Part shown: positions 22,385-35,154 of the stretch, piece after piece
Layout of the letters: each line of letters opens with the position of its first letter
Numbering within the stretch: position 1 is the first letter of the stretch
DNA from: Cacajao melanocephalus
Taxonomy: Eukaryota; Chordata; Mammalia; Primates; Pitheciidae
DNA length: 64,000 nt
NCBI GenBank assembly: GCA_963573385.1
Contig: CAUYLG010071541.1
Location: 1-64,000, forward strand
Direction of reading: 5' to 3'
Made by a program: the position numbers and the translations under genes
The notes under the pieces: model-generated
Databases searched by the model: none
Seen by the model: the letters and a program-made list of their open reading frames with translations, nothing else
What the model was told of the DNA's origin: nothing

Positions 22385-23190
22385 TTTTAAAGATTCTAGA
22401 TTAGTGGTCTTGTAAAATGCCTCCAATCTTATTTTTCTCATGTTTCCTCATGAACAGATTCAGGATTAAAATTTGTTATTTTGGTAAAAATACTATAAAC
22501 ATAATGTGCCTTCCCATTGAATCATATCAGGAGGCCTGTAAGGTCATTATTTTTTTATCTTTGGTCATTTGATAACCTGGCCATTTCTATTTATATCTCT
22601 CATACCTCCCATTGTAAAGGTACCCTCTTTCTAATTAATACATTATTAAGTTATTATTAATTAAAGAGGTGATACTTTTGAATTAAGCGGATTCTCCAAT
22701 AAGCTTATACCAAATGGTTTTAGGATCCATTGATGTTCCTCAATTGACTCAATTATTACATTGTTAATTGCAGAATGTAGATTTTCTGATTATGTTATTT
22801 CTTCTGCATGTGTATGACTTGATTTTTTTTACAGAAGAGCTTTTTTTTTAATCTTCTCCTCCTATTGTTTTTTTTTTTTTTTTTACCATGAACTCAAATT
22901 CTTCTTTTACTCAAAGTTATAATTCCTTACAGTCATTATTTATTTTGGTGCTTGACTTATCCCAAATGTGTCCTGTGGGAGCCCTTTCAAGCTAGCTCCT
23001 GTCCTTTTGATATGCTCCCATAATTCTCTGAGCACTTTTTTGCTTTTTGGCATAACATGAGACTTGGTCTTTTTTCTGGTACACACCTGAAATCAGCCAC
23101 TTATGTCTCCAAGGAACTATGCTGTGGAGAATAATATTTAGAAATCAAGATCTGACTGCTAGGAATGCTCATGACAACCATAGTTTTATT
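22385..23190 (-). mobile_element. Old L1M 3'UTR fragment
   Basis: A long collinear match to the old L1M 3'UTR: 'tcctagaacagttggcattt', 'gaatcatatcaggaggcctg', 'aggatccattgatgttcctc', 'taccatgaactcaaattctt', 'gggagccctttcaagctagc', 'gaataatatttagaaatcaa'. The orientation is my recollection of the family and is less certain than the identity. 23190-23755 may be a further degraded part. Confidence 0.55.
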
Positions 23191-23756
23191 TCCTTTAAAT
23201 CCTGTAAGCAGACAGAGCTGAATAAATGTATTTTAAATAAATATTAATATTGACAGTTTATACCTTAATGTAATATTTGTTTTCCTCACTTTACCCCATG
23301 GCATGTTTGTATTTTTCTTCTTCTTATGCCAGAATCTTAGTTCCCCCAAACATCAAAGTATTAAAGTCATTTGTTCTACTTTATAACATAAAATGGTTTA
23401 AACACAAAATGGCTTCAGAATTACTACATCAAGACCATAATCAACAAATCAACTACATATATAATACTTCAAGATGCCTTTACTATCCTTTTTATCTTTA
23501 CAATATATCCCACTAAGTATCTACAGTCAGAGTATCATGTTCAATAGTTACTTGAGTTAATGCTTTTTTCTTTGTGATTATGTTATAAATTTGATATAAA
23601 GCTAGATTTGCTTTGTTTTGTTTGTATTCAATGTTTTTTGTGTCTTAAAAATCTTTTGGCTTAGTTTTATATTTTGGGGGCTATGTATTACATATATTTG
23701 AAAAATTAACATAGAGAAGCATGTACTCTGATAAGTTTCATTCCTACTCCTAACTC

Positions 23757-23888
23757 CTTTTTAAATTATTGTACTTTAAGTTTTGGGGTACATGTGCAGA
23801 ATGTGCAGGTTTGTTACGTAGGTATACACGTGCTGTGGAGGTTTGCTGCATCCATCACCCTGTCATCTAAATTAGGTATTTTAATTCC
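23757..23888 (-). mobile_element. Short L1PA 3' end
   Basis: About 130 bases of a young-type L1 3' terminus in antisense: 'tactttaagttttggggtac', 'gtgcaggtttgttacgtagg', 'tgctgtggaggtttgctgca'. It is severely 5'-truncated. Confidence 0.8.
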
Positions 23889-23889
23889 T

Positions 23890-26150
23890 TACTCTTTTAG
23901 TCTATTTCTATCCATCTCCTATAGGCAATCATTTTTATTAGTTTCTGGTTGATTATTTCCTACATTTCTTCTCATAAAATTAAGCAAATACTTAACTAAT
24001 TTTATTTTCTGAGTATTATTTATTACATGAGAGGTCCTGGACTCTTATTTGAATCATTCTTTTATCTACAAGGTTTACATCCTATCCTTGCCTGCCTCTG
24101 CTCTCAGATAACATCGTATTTCTTCAATGTATGTTTTCTAAATGAAAACCAACACAGTATTTAGGAGTTTGTTAAATAACAGAAATATTTAATTTATAAA
24201 ATACTTTTGCTAATGTATCACAGAAGTTACTGCCTTTCTTAGGAATGAATTATGCCCATTGCTGTCTTTGTATCAGTCATCACAAGAAGCCCAGGACTCC
24301 CAGGTTACTCAACTCTATCTCATCCCCATCAAGCTCTTTACAACCCCATTTTGATGTCAACCATCTCTGTCAACCTAAAACCAATGAATTGTGCTTTCTG
24401 AAATTCAAGGTCAGTTGCCAACAAAATTTCCTGATCTTCAGAACCTGCTCTGAATGTTCCTGTCACCATCCCTAACCAAAGTTTGATTCTGAGTTCCACA
24501 GTTTTCTTACCACTGGGTCTGGAGCTAGAGTAGGCATCTTCCTCACCCTTTCCCTGCCAGACCTGTTCTCCCTCCTTCCTGAAACCCACCAGCATTGGGA
24601 ATCATGTCATCCACTGCCTCTTGTTGTAGTCATTTATCAAGCCCAAAGACACTCTCTTGTTCTTTGAATATGTTAGCTCCTACACCATCATTTTATTCCT
24701 ATTTTAAAATGCATTGTAATGGAAAAAATCAGGGCTGGATCTGTGTTCAACATATATTTTTGGGAATTGACTAAATGACAGTTATTGACCAGCCTCTCAA
24801 TATTTCACTATTTTAAAAGCTGAAGTAATGATGATAACTGTCAAATTAATTTGGACATTTAAACAGTAGAATTGGATCACTCATATTATAATACGGAAAA
24901 TTGCTTTTTATTTGAAGATTGAATAGTAGCAGCAAAAAATAGTTATTTGAGATAAGCTGAATCAATGGAATATAAAGAATTGACTGCAGGCAAGTATTTC
25001 TGTTTTTATTCCTTACTGATCTAAAAGCAATGGGAGAAATTGACAAAGACCCAGAGGTAAATATGGATAGATAAATGTAAGTAGACCTCAAATGTCAGTT
25101 ATTCTTAAAAATGTATATATGTCTGTGCATATATTTTCTATGAATGTATACAGGCACTATTTCACAACCTACTGTCAAGGAGTTTAGTTTGTATTCAAAG
25201 ACTAGTTACATTTTCTAAATTCAGGAAAGTTCCAGGCCTGAGAATTCATATTGATTTAGAAAGAAAACTTTTAATTTCTTCTCTGAAAAACTGATTCCAG
25301 TAAAGTCTATACCAGTGAGATTCCTGTAATATAAATTAGCTCAAATATTTCTTCCTGATCAAGTATGACAGGCATGTGAATTCCCTGTTGGCTGACTCAT
25401 AGCCAGCTTACTAAACAGATTTAAAGAAGCTGCTTCTTATTTGAAGACTTTTTGAGATGAGCAATATACTAGACTCTGTCTGAGATGTAGGTATTCTAGA
25501 AATATGAAAATCTTGCTGTATCAGGATATGATGACTTATGTAACTATTTTAAAAGATTTAGTACATTAAAGAAATGTAAAAGTGTTTAATTTTCCTCTCA
25601 TTACTCACCATACTACATAGCACAGTGTACAATATAGTACATACACAGATCAGAATTCCTAATCCCTAGCCTGGCCCCAGAAATATTCTTTATGGTGACT
25701 GCAAGTATGTACAGATTGGTGTATAACATTTTAGGGTGCTTGTACCATAGAATAAAATATGGAAATTTTCTTTCTTCAATATGATAAGACAGACATAGTC
25801 AACATAAATAACTTCATTTGCTAGACTGGATAAACAGAACTGAAAATCACCTGAACCAATGTACACAGTCTTGTATTTCACACTCTATCCAAAGAAGGTG
25901 TTGAAATATGCACTGCACCAAGTTTCTACTAGGTTTATCTTTGTGAGAGTGGTTGGAGGCAGTTTTAAGCTCTTCTGGCCCTAAATTGTAGGCCAAGAAC
26001 TTTAAGCCTCCTCAAGATAAACACAACTTTTCTGAAAGCTAGTTTTTCTTTTATATTTGGGTGGAAAGATAACAATGTGGTGGCACCAATGGTAAAATTT
26101 ATGTCCTATAAGGGACCTGCATTTTATATCCTTCATGTAAAATTGGTATT
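23890..26150. other. Low-copy DNA
   Basis: No repeat or gene recognised with confidence. The minus-strand frame of 85 codons at 24338-24595 has no known domain or splice context. The rest is AT-rich. Confidence 0.4.
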
Positions 26151-26570
26151 TGTTGATTGCAAGTAGTAGAAATGCAGCTCAAATTCATACAATAAATAAA
26201 GGTATTATTGACTTATGTACCTGGAAAATACAGTGGTGCATCTTACTTCAGGAATGATTGGACCTAGAGGCCCAAATGTTGGCATGAAAACAGTATCCAT
26301 TTCTAGCCTGGCTTTCCCTTCTGTATCTTGGCTTCATTCTGAAATGTTTTCCTTTTTTATGGTAACCAGCAGCAGCTTTAGGTTTATAATCTTAGTTATT
26401 AAAAAGTGTGAAGACAGATCACCTTATTGTCAACGCCTATAGCAGAAATTTCAGGTATGATCCTGCTTGGCACAACCTCAATCATGTGCCCATAACTGAA
26501 CTAATCGCTGTGATCAAAGACATGCTGTCCTTATCAACTAGGGCTAAATCATCACATTGATAGATGTGGG
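26150..26570 (+). mobile_element. Old interspersed repeat, family not named
   Basis: The layout 'gattgcaagtagtagaaatg ... ttattgacttatgta ... tcatgtgcccataactgaac ... aatcgctgtgatca' matches a common mammalian repeat starting 'gctgcaagtaacagaaaccc' with a '...catgcccat...gaaccaatcactgtgg...' 3' part. Another copy is at about 57300. I recognise the family by sight but do not give a name. Confidence 0.5.
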
Positions 26571-26571
26571 A

Positions 26572-27850
26572 GAGAAGGATTTCCCTGAAGAAGGTATGGC
26601 AAGCAAAAAGCATAGTTTAAACTTTTAAATATACTGCAGCATTGAATAAGTTGGAGCTGCTCTAATATAGGGATATTTCAATTTCATTTAAGGCAAATCA
26701 CATAGCCTCTTTTTCAAGAACAGAGCTGTTAACTAGACCAATATAACGTATAACAATCTTTAACATTCAGAGGTGCTGTAGGACAATGCCTAAACCTTTG
26801 GCTGACCTGTGAGTCCAGACTTCTGACCTTCCATAGAAGTCAAAATGGTAAGCCACATAACAGGAAAAATTCAAATATATAAATTTACAAAATTTACAGA
26901 TAAATAGATGTTATACATAGATATTATCACTTATACATGTATGTTACTCAAAATATTTTGCATGTTTTATAGTTTGATAAGACTATTAATGTATATTATC
27001 CCTTGTCAAGTCGTTGGCCCATGTGATTCAGAAATAAACCCTATATAGACACTCAGACTTCTTTTGACTTCTATGTTCTGTTTCTCATGCTTTCTATACC
27101 ATCAGCATATATTTTGTCCCTAATCATTAATTCTTCTGAGCTATACTAAAGAACACTTAGTGTTTAGTGTTATCTATGCCCTGTACTTTACAAAGCCCAT
27201 TCACATGCATTATTTCATTAGTTCCTTTTACATTGTAATAAAAAGCATATAGTTGATATACATTTACATATTGTCTTCTCAGACAGTCATTAAACAAAGA
27301 CCTCCATTAGCCTGAGTTACATTCAGCTTTAGGTAATTATAAAATTAAATGTTCTCCCCTATCCTGCTGCCACTTTCTGCGGATCTTTGTTAGTGGCATT
27401 CCTAAGCTTCCACATTATAGTATTTCCCATAGCCTGTGTAGGTTTAGACAGTCCACCATGGCTTCACTGGAAATATGCCACTTCCTTGGATGCCTTTCTT
27501 TCTGTCATTTCTATTGGTCATAGGTTCTACCCATTATATTCTGGCTGCTTGCATTGTTGCTCCTTTTCTCAGTATGGTTCTCTAGACCAGCAGAGGCCAC
27601 ATCACTACGAAGCTACACTGAGACACGAGATGGTAAAAGCAAGAGAGTCCCTCAAGGAAGAAGTGTCCCTTGTGCCAAGGGTGGAAGGTGCTGTTACTCA
27701 AGATGAAATTAGGATGCTGTTGAAGTGGAATTTGGCCAGAGTCCCAGTAATGTTGAAGTTCTGTTCTAAGTCAGAACTATTCTCTCAAAAGGACCTCCAA
27801 AAGGAAACATGAATGAGACTGTGAGGACCAAGATAATTTTAATAATTGTT
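26572..27850. other. Low-copy DNA with a 141-codon frame
   Basis: The frame at 27387-27812 (plus) is the longest outside a recognised repeat. It has a hydrophobic start (...LSFHIIVFPIACVGL...) and a charged C-terminal half, with no domain I recognise. Around 27150-27240 a MIR-like piece ('actttacaaagcccattcac') may be present. There are no obvious splice signals or CpG island. Confidence 0.35.
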
Positions 27851-27854
27851 ACAA

Positions 27855-28065
27855 AATGTTTTCAACAACTTTACTGAGGGAGAACTGATATACTATAAAC
27901 CACACATATTTAAAGTGTACAATTTGATACATTTTGATATGTATACATCCAGAAAACAAGCACCATGATCAAGAGAATAAACATATCCATCATCCCATAA
28001 GTTTCCTTACACTTCTGATCAGTAGGAATCACTCTAAGAAACACATTCCTCTGCATTTTGCCATA
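27855..28065 (-). mobile_element. L1M 3'UTR fragment
   Basis: 'aactttactgagggagaact', 'catatttaaagtgtacaatt' and 'caagagaataaacatatcca' on the plus strand are the antisense of the old L1M 3'UTR. Confidence 0.65.
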
Positions 28066-28069
28066 TTTT

Positions 28070-28500
28070 CCTGGCCAAAGATAACTCTGCAGAGTGAAAA
28101 GTAAAAGTCTTGATTGGGTACGTTTCCTTGACCACTTAAAGGGGTCACATATATCTGCAGCCTAGCTGAGCTGAAGTTGCATGCTCAAATCAGTTTATCC
28201 CCACATGACTTTACCTTGACTTATTCAGGTACACATAATTCCTCTTTAGTCACTTTTTGATATTTTAAAGGTTTATTTGGTTATATTATAATCTTTCTTT
28301 TCTTCTGGGCTCACTTCCAGATACTGTCTGTGGAATTGACTTCTAAATGTTAATTAAAAGTATCTTTTGTTTGGGCCATAAATTAAAATGTTCTGTGTTT
28401 CTTTATCCAGTGTCAGGTTCAAGGAAGTCAGCCAAATGTGAAGCACTAGGGAAGGGGTAGATTCTCTGAATTCTGCATATGTTTCTCTTCACTGTAGTTA
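28070..28500. other. Low-copy DNA
   Basis: No gene or repeat recognised. Confidence 0.4.
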
Positions 28501-28519
28501 TTGATGTAGAGCATAGTTT

Positions 28520-28695
28520 CATGAGCTGTTGGAGTTAGAAGGCATCTTCTAGAGCTAGTTGATAAAACAGTGATAAAGACAACACTCAAAAAGGCCAGGT
28601 AACTTTCCTAGGGTCACAACACTATTTAGTGACACAGTATGTATTAAAACTTGCTTGTCCTAACTTTTAGCCTTGTGAACTTTCCACACTGTGAC
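28520..28695 (+). mobile_element. Ancient mammalian repeat (MIR or similar age)
   Basis: The layout 'gagttagaaggcatcttcta ... aaaaggccaggtaactttcc ... agggtcacaacactat' follows the widespread 'ggaccttagagatcat ... gtgacttgcccaaggtcac' pattern. The family is not fixed. Confidence 0.4.
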
Positions 28696-28877
28696 TTCTC
28701 TTGCCTGCCATGTCTCAGGATTTTATTCTTGAAGGTGGAGATAGTAAGAAGTAGATAGAGACCATGGATGCTAATGAAAGATCTCTTTGATTTTTTTTTT
28801 GCCAGCACAGAATGCTAGAGATAGGACATTCACTTTATTGGACGTTGACACTCAAAAAAATATTACTCTTACTACTA

Positions 28878-29045
28878 CAACTACGACCACTTACTGCATT
28901 TATTGAATGATCATTATGTGCCAAGAAACATTTTGAGTTCTTTACATGTATTGACTCATTAAGTCATCACAAAAGCCTATTGCTGAAGCAGCTGCAGAGT
29001 GGTCAGACAGTTTGCCCAGTGTCATGAATCTAGCATCAAAAGATA
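28878..29045 (-). mobile_element. MIR SINE
   Basis: Antisense MIR: 'tttattgaatgatcattatg', 'tgccaagaaacatttt', 'tttacatgtattgactcatt', 'agtttgcccagtgtcatga'. Confidence 0.75.
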
Positions 29046-29324
29046 AGTATGACTTTTAGAGGTGTATTTTTGTTATCATAGTTGAATAAAGCAAACTCTG
29101 CAACTACCTTATGTGTAGTTTCCTGTTACCTCTGAAACGAGTGTTTGGAGGAAGAGTTCTTAATCTGAAGTAAACAGATAGGCTTTAGATAATCTGAGAA
29201 CTTCCTAAAGTAGTAGGAATCTGCTTCACACATCAGAGGGTGCAAATAGATGGAGAGGGAGGGAACAGCTAAGGTAAGTAGCATCATTCCAACTCTGGAC
29301 TAAATATCCAAATAAATTATTATT

Positions 29325-29485
29325 TTTATTTTTTCAGGTGAAGAGCCTGAAGTTCAGAGTGATTAGATAATATGTTTATCTAATATATTATCACCATAAC
29401 ACTTTAACCACCCAACTAGGAGAGACATAGCTGGGATTCAAGCCTGTCTACTTCACATCTTTTGCTCCCTCTACTCTATTCCATT
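29325..29485 (-). mobile_element. MIR SINE
   Basis: Antisense MIR: 'gaagagcctgaagttcagag', 'gctgggattcaagcctgtct'. A short AT-rich insertion separates the two blocks. Confidence 0.65.
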
Positions 29486-29501
29486 GTTTTGGGGACTAGA
29501 T

Positions 29502-29550
29502 GAAGAAAAGGAAAGAAGAGGAGGAGGAGGAGAGAGGAAAAAAGAAAAGA
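29502..29550. repeat. 49-base pure polypurine tract
   Basis: Only A and G occur, with a (GGA) core at about 29518-29530. The mirror-like composition gives it H-DNA potential. Confidence 0.85.
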
Positions 29551-30585
29551 TAGTAGTAGGAAAGTCAGATACTTAGGACATCCTGCAGATGGTATTTTAA
29601 TTTCTCATCCCAGGAAGTGATTGAGAAGGGAGAACCAAGAACAGCTCCTGTAAACCAGAGACCTCATGGAAACTGAGAAATAAGAGTCAGGTGAAGGGAG
29701 AACACTCAAGCTATAGAAATGGGCCTCCTTGATGAAAGAAGGTGCAGAAGCTAGGAACTTAGGCACATGAAGATGATTTGCAGCTATGAAGATTTTATGT
29801 AACATGCATTTATTTCAAAAGAGCCAAGTATTCTTACTACAATGATATCTTGCTATTTGAGTAGCAAGAGATATTTTAAATCTTTAGAAAGAATTCACAA
29901 CGTTTTTCTTGCTTGATAATCTTCAAGTCCCTATGAACAGTGTAGGTAGTATCCTTCCCTAAACTCCTTCTCCATGCATCCCTCCTATCCTCCCTGCTAA
30001 AGATGGAATCGCAGGCTATGATGAAGCTGGTGTTAGAACTCACATCTCTTAAGACTCTGCTACTCCAGGCTAAAGTGGATGCATTCTATCTTCAGTGCCT
30101 CCTACCTGGAGCTCCACAGTTGCTTATCTATTTTTGGTTTCTGTAATCAAAACATTAGTCAGGTTCAAGGAGTTGGCAATTCCCAGATGACTTTGCGTTC
30201 AGCACTTAACTGTACTCAGCTAGGGAGCTAGAGCCTTCCAGCTGGGTTACCACTGACTGAGGGAGAAATGGCTTCATCTACATGGCGGGCTATGCTCTCT
30301 GCCTGTTGAGCAGCGCCCAAGAGGTGGGATGTCATATGTGATTTTGGGAGTAAAATTAGAATAGAAAAACCTTCTTTCTTAAATATACTGCACCTTCTAC
30401 AGTAGTGACTTAGGAGGTAGATAGTTTGGAAGGTTAAATTTTCATGTACAGACCCAAATGTGCTGTACTACTAGAATTTATATAACACAGCCTTCTTTAG
30501 GAATTTCCTTTAGTTCAGATTTGGGTGCTGGAATCCTCTTACCTTAAAAACCTGCTTCAAATATATGTATATTTTTTAGCTTAAA
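29551..30585. other. Low-copy DNA
   Basis: No gene or repeat recognised. Short frames only. Confidence 0.4.
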
Positions 30586-30589
30586 AAAT

Positions 30590-30896
<307 letters not shown>

Positions 30897-30906
30897 AGAC
30901 TATTTT

Positions 30907-32845
30907 ACTCACAGCAAAACTGAGCTAAAAACACAGAGTTCTTATGGACTTCCTCCAGGACACATGCACAGCCTCCCCTACCATCAACATCCCATACCAG
31001 AGTAGTACATTTGTTACAACTGATGAACAAGGTCATCACTGTGGACTCTGAATCCAGGTATAATTATTAATCATTCCTTTCTTATTACCAGTCTTTCTGT
31101 TCCTCTGCCTCTGTGTTTTTTTGTTTTGTTTTTGAGTTTTGTTTTCTTCCTGTGCAAAGCCAAGGGCAGATGGAGAGGAATTGGCTGTGAATGAGTGACA
31201 CCTAATAAAACTCTGTCCTCCACACCTTAGGGCAAGCTTTGGATTAGAACCTTTATATATATCCACCTAATGAGAGGCAGTGGTTGCTCGATAAACATTT
31301 GTTGAATGTGGGCTTCTGAAAATCATGCTATGTTTTCCTGCCTTTATTCCCTGTCAAAGCTTACCAATCGATAATACCTCAATGGGAACAAATATATTAG
31401 ATTCTTCAAGGACTGTTTGGAAGAAGATAAGAGTGAATGCCCCAAGCACCCTGCAGTGGGAGTGCTTACAGGCACTTGGAGCTCTGAAAATAACATTTGT
31501 CAACTTTAAAAATTTTCCTGGACTGCCTTATCATTGCATCAGCCATTTCATATTTGAACAAAAGAAAACAAACGTGAAATTTAAAACCTAGGGATATTTC
31601 TGTATTATAAGGAAAAGGACAAGAGTAACCACCATAATTAAGACCACCTTTGTGTAAGAAAATGTTAAGGAAAGGTCTCAGACCAATCTGTATGGGAGAG
31701 GTCAAGACCCAGGAGAAGCAAAATTGCTCTGATAATAAAGTGACAATATTTTCTATCAACCATGCAGAGAAATAGGAATGTGTATTCTAGCAACATGCCA
31801 ACGGACTTGAGTCTAAGGAAAGAAGCAAGAGAGCCCCTCAGTGAGGGGATGGACAATGGATTTAGCAACAGTAGTATTCAGATTTACTTCTAGTTTTCTT
31901 TCACAATTACCTTCTGTTATGTCAATTAGGAGCCAACCTTGGATCACTTTGCCATGCACAACTCTTAGACTCTCTTTCATAAATAACAGTAGACTCAACA
32001 GAAGGTTAAAGGAGGTAAAGGTTAGCTACTGCCCCATAGCCTTACTATAAGATTAACTTACTACTAGTGAAAACAAGTCTTTGACCAGATCTTGCCACAC
32101 GCGGACATACACTGAACAAACATGTATTAATAAGCAAGCCCCATATGGTTGAGTAAGCCTGTTCTTTAAGCTCAGTGAAGTCCCAACTCTTTATCACTGC
32201 AGGGGTTTTGTGCATCACTTCACATGAAGGGTCACTCGAGGTATTCAGGACAAAATTCCAGAGGCAGGATCCAGTTACTTAACACTTGGCATCAGCCAAC
32301 CAGAAATCCTATTCACTTGTTGGATCTAGGATGAGAAGTACAAGCTATCAGGCTTGCTACAGTCTCATTTTCTCTTCAAGTGTGAAAAATATTTCTAAAT
32401 TATGTAAGCCAATCTACATATATTGAATTCCTATAATTTCATTAACACAAACATCTATTCCTAACATATATTAGGAAAATTGACAAGCCACTATTTTCAC
32501 CAATAATTAAACTGTTTCTGTCCTTGGTTGTGTTAATTAGCCAAGCCTTAAGTGTTGACTGAGACCTGGATAACAGACCCAAATGCCGTCGTCTTAGCTG
32601 CCCCTGCAGGGTGGCCTTTTTGATACAATACTAGCTGGAGACTCTTGGAGTGTTCATTTTCAATTAAATCAACTGATTGCTTCTAGTGTTGAAGGTTAAA
32701 CAGCCTATGAAATAACTTATGTCTTGTCTATAGATGCCAAAATATTTTAAGGTAAACTATACATGCATAACAATTTATAAACTTTTATTGAAAAAGTGTT
32801 TCTGACAATAGTTATAGGTCTTTGAGGCAGGGACAGAAGAATTGA
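30907..32845. other. Low-copy DNA
   Basis: Nothing recognised. The overlapping short frames at 31325-32050 on both strands are unremarkable. Confidence 0.4.
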
Positions 32846-32849
32846 AAGA

Positions 32850-33060
32850 GTGGTCATAAGTAAGGAATGGTCAAGAATTATACCTGGATTCAGAATGATG
32901 ACCCTGTTCATTAGTTGTCACAAACATACCACTCTGATACAGGATGTTGATGGTAGGGAAGGCTATGCGTGTGTCTGGGAGGGGATCTATGAGAACTCTG
33001 TATTTTCTGCTAAGTTTTACTATGAACATAAAACTTCTCTAAATAGTTTATTTTTTAAAT
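32850..33060 (+). mobile_element. L1M (L1MA/L1MB-like) 3' end
   Basis: A plus-strand L1M 3'UTR terminus: 'ttagttgtcacaaacatacc', 'actctgatacaggatgttga', 'ggctatgcgtgtgtctggga', 'gagaactctgtattttctgc', 'aacataaaacttctctaaat'. Confidence 0.7.
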
Positions 33061-33243
33061 TGAAAAAATATATATTTGAAGCAGCATTTTAGGGGAAGAG
33101 GATTCCAGCAACCATCCAGAGAATAGAAATTCTCAGTTTTGCTGTGAAACTAAACTGCTCCAAATAGTTTATTTTTTAAGCTGAAAAAAATATATATTTG
33201 AAGCAGGATTTAGGGGAAGAAGATTCCAGCAATCATCCAGAGT
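33006..33243. repeat. 121-bp tandem duplication spanning the L1M 3' end
   Basis: The segment 33006-33122 recurs at 33131-33243, offset 121 (for example 'aaatagtttattttttaa' at 33041 and 33162; 'gattccagcaaccatccaga' at 33101 and 'gattccagcaatcatccaga' at 33222). Identity is about 85-88 percent by eye. Confidence 0.85.
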
Positions 33244-33253
33244 GTTACTCCAT

Positions 33254-33425
33254 CCCATTAACTAGCTGTCTTATTTACCCTAACTCTCAATGTCCCTAGG
33301 TTCCTCATCTGTAAAATATAGATAATAGTACATACTTTATAACATTGCTATGACAATTGGTGAGTTAGTATTTCTACAGCACTTGGAACGGTGCCTGGCT
33401 ATATACACTTTGCTAGATAAATCAC
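33254..33425 (+). mobile_element. MIR SINE
   Basis: 'cattaactagctgtcttatt', 'ggttcctcatctgtaaaata', 'gataatagtacatac' and 'cacttggaacggtgcctggc' follow the MIR order on the plus strand. Confidence 0.82.
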
Positions 33426-33429
33426 TAAC

Positions 33430-34455
33430 GAAAATGTAACTTGGTTGGCAGTCTTATGCAATTGCTTCTGGCTTTAGAAAAGTGACGTTTTTGTTTTGTT
33501 TTGTCATTACTAAAATCAGATAAACGGGAACTTGTTAGTGAGCTAGATACCAAATATACTTGACTTTCATGGATCAACATGTTAAAAATTTAGTATATAT
33601 CACTGATACAGCTTATCTAATGTTAAACTCAGTAATGTCAAATTCAGATAACTTTGTATTCCAGGCAAGGAGATATGAAGACGATGGCTATAAATATTAC
33701 TTTCTTCCAACGTCTGGGGACTTAGAGATAAGATATATAGGCTTTAATGAGTGCTGAGTCTGCCTTCTAGAACAGAAACCTAAAATTTCTTTCTTGTGTG
33801 TTTTCCAAAGTTTTTATAATAAGTATGTATCACTTAAAATATATATGTTTTATTTACAGGTTGATTTTTTAATTATCCAATTCCTAGTGTCTATTATTCT
33901 CCTGGAGGAATAAGGGTAACCCATTGGTTTTCTAGATTAGCATTTGAATAGAATAAAATAACAATTATTATTTCAAAGCTTGATTAAAAATCTATTTACA
34001 ATCACCTTTAAAAACTGTATCTGTCGAAACAGTTATGTGCCTGACCCAAGTGGGCAAAAGTTGCAAAAGCTACTGTTGTGCTCTGGGAGGTGGCTAGGCT
34101 ATTTCCATGGAAACAATTGTTTCAGATTATTCATAAAATAAGTTGGAGCTCAGAGGGCAAAGAGCTAAAGGTTGGAAGACAGAAAGCATATCTTTTCTCT
34201 CTAGGAAGAGAGAAAATTGAAGATTAGAGGAAGAGGCATTTTTTTAAAATCAAATTTTATTCTCACTGTTAGGTTTTACTTTGTTTTGCTTGCTTCAGAT
34301 ACCATGGGTATATATCTATCACTAAAGTCATTCATGCAAGACTTGGATGTGTCCAAGGGCTCAACCTATAAAAGGTGCTGCTTTTCCTATCTCACTCAAA
34401 AGATCTGCAAATTCAATAAGGAATAAATGTATGTAAAGGCTATCAGGGTTCTCTA
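33430..34455. other. Low-copy DNA
   Basis: No gene or repeat recognised. Confidence 0.4.
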
Positions 34456-34459
34456 GGAT

Positions 34460-34690
34460 AATTCTAGGAAATCATTCATCCATTCATCTGTTCACTATTG
34501 AGCCCTGTTATGTAAAAGTCACTAAGCAAGGCACAGAAAAAAATGTGTGTGGTTCCTGTTCTAAAGGAGGTCACTGACAAGAGGGACATACAGAAAATTA
34601 AACAGAAGTTATACTCCAGTGCTAATGGGTTTGTGCATAGGGGTGTCCCTGTACTAGCATAGGGTATTTTATGAACATGCCTTGGAAGCA
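34460..34690. mobile_element. Ancient mammalian repeat (L2/MIR age)
   Basis: 'attcatccattcatctgttc', 'actattgagccctgttat', 'aaggaggtcactgacaagag' and 'ctccagtgctaatgg' loosely follow a common old repeat ('ttattgagcacctactatgt ... acagtgaacaaaac'). It is followed by a short AAATGAAC-type repeat at 34720-34764. Confidence 0.35.
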
Positions 34691-34764
34691 GGGTATTTGT
34701 TCAATAGTTAAATGAAAGTAGATATTTAATAGTTAAATGAATGAACAAATGAACAAATAAATGG

Positions 34765-35140
34765 AACTAATTCATCTGAAAGTTAAAAGTGTGAAAGATA
34801 CCAGCTCACAGTGTACATCCTAATTGTGTTACCATAGGATACTGCCTGTTTGCATAGCCCCCTACCAAATAAAACAAAAAAAACGCAGAAAACACACATT
34901 GGACTACCAGCCATCTGGCCCAATCATCATTCACTCACTATTCAGTATCTGGGCAACATCTAGTGAGCTGCTGCAAAGGGAGTATGAGGGAGGCTGATGA
35001 CATAAAGACAGTAAGAAGTAGCCCCAGTCCTCAGGATGTTTATCATCTCTGAAAAAGAAAAGAGACACTGACAGTTATAATTTAGAGTCGTATATTATTA
35101 ATCTGTTGAAGAAAAGTTGTTTAAGAAGTATAAATAATGA
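34765..35140. other. Low-copy DNA
   Basis: No feature recognised. Confidence 0.4.
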
Positions 35141-35143
35141 TAG

Positions 35144-35154
35144 CAATTGTCTCT
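35144..35154. repeat. Alu target-site duplication, left copy
   Basis: CAATTGTCTCT, repeated exactly at 35463-35473. Confidence 0.85.
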
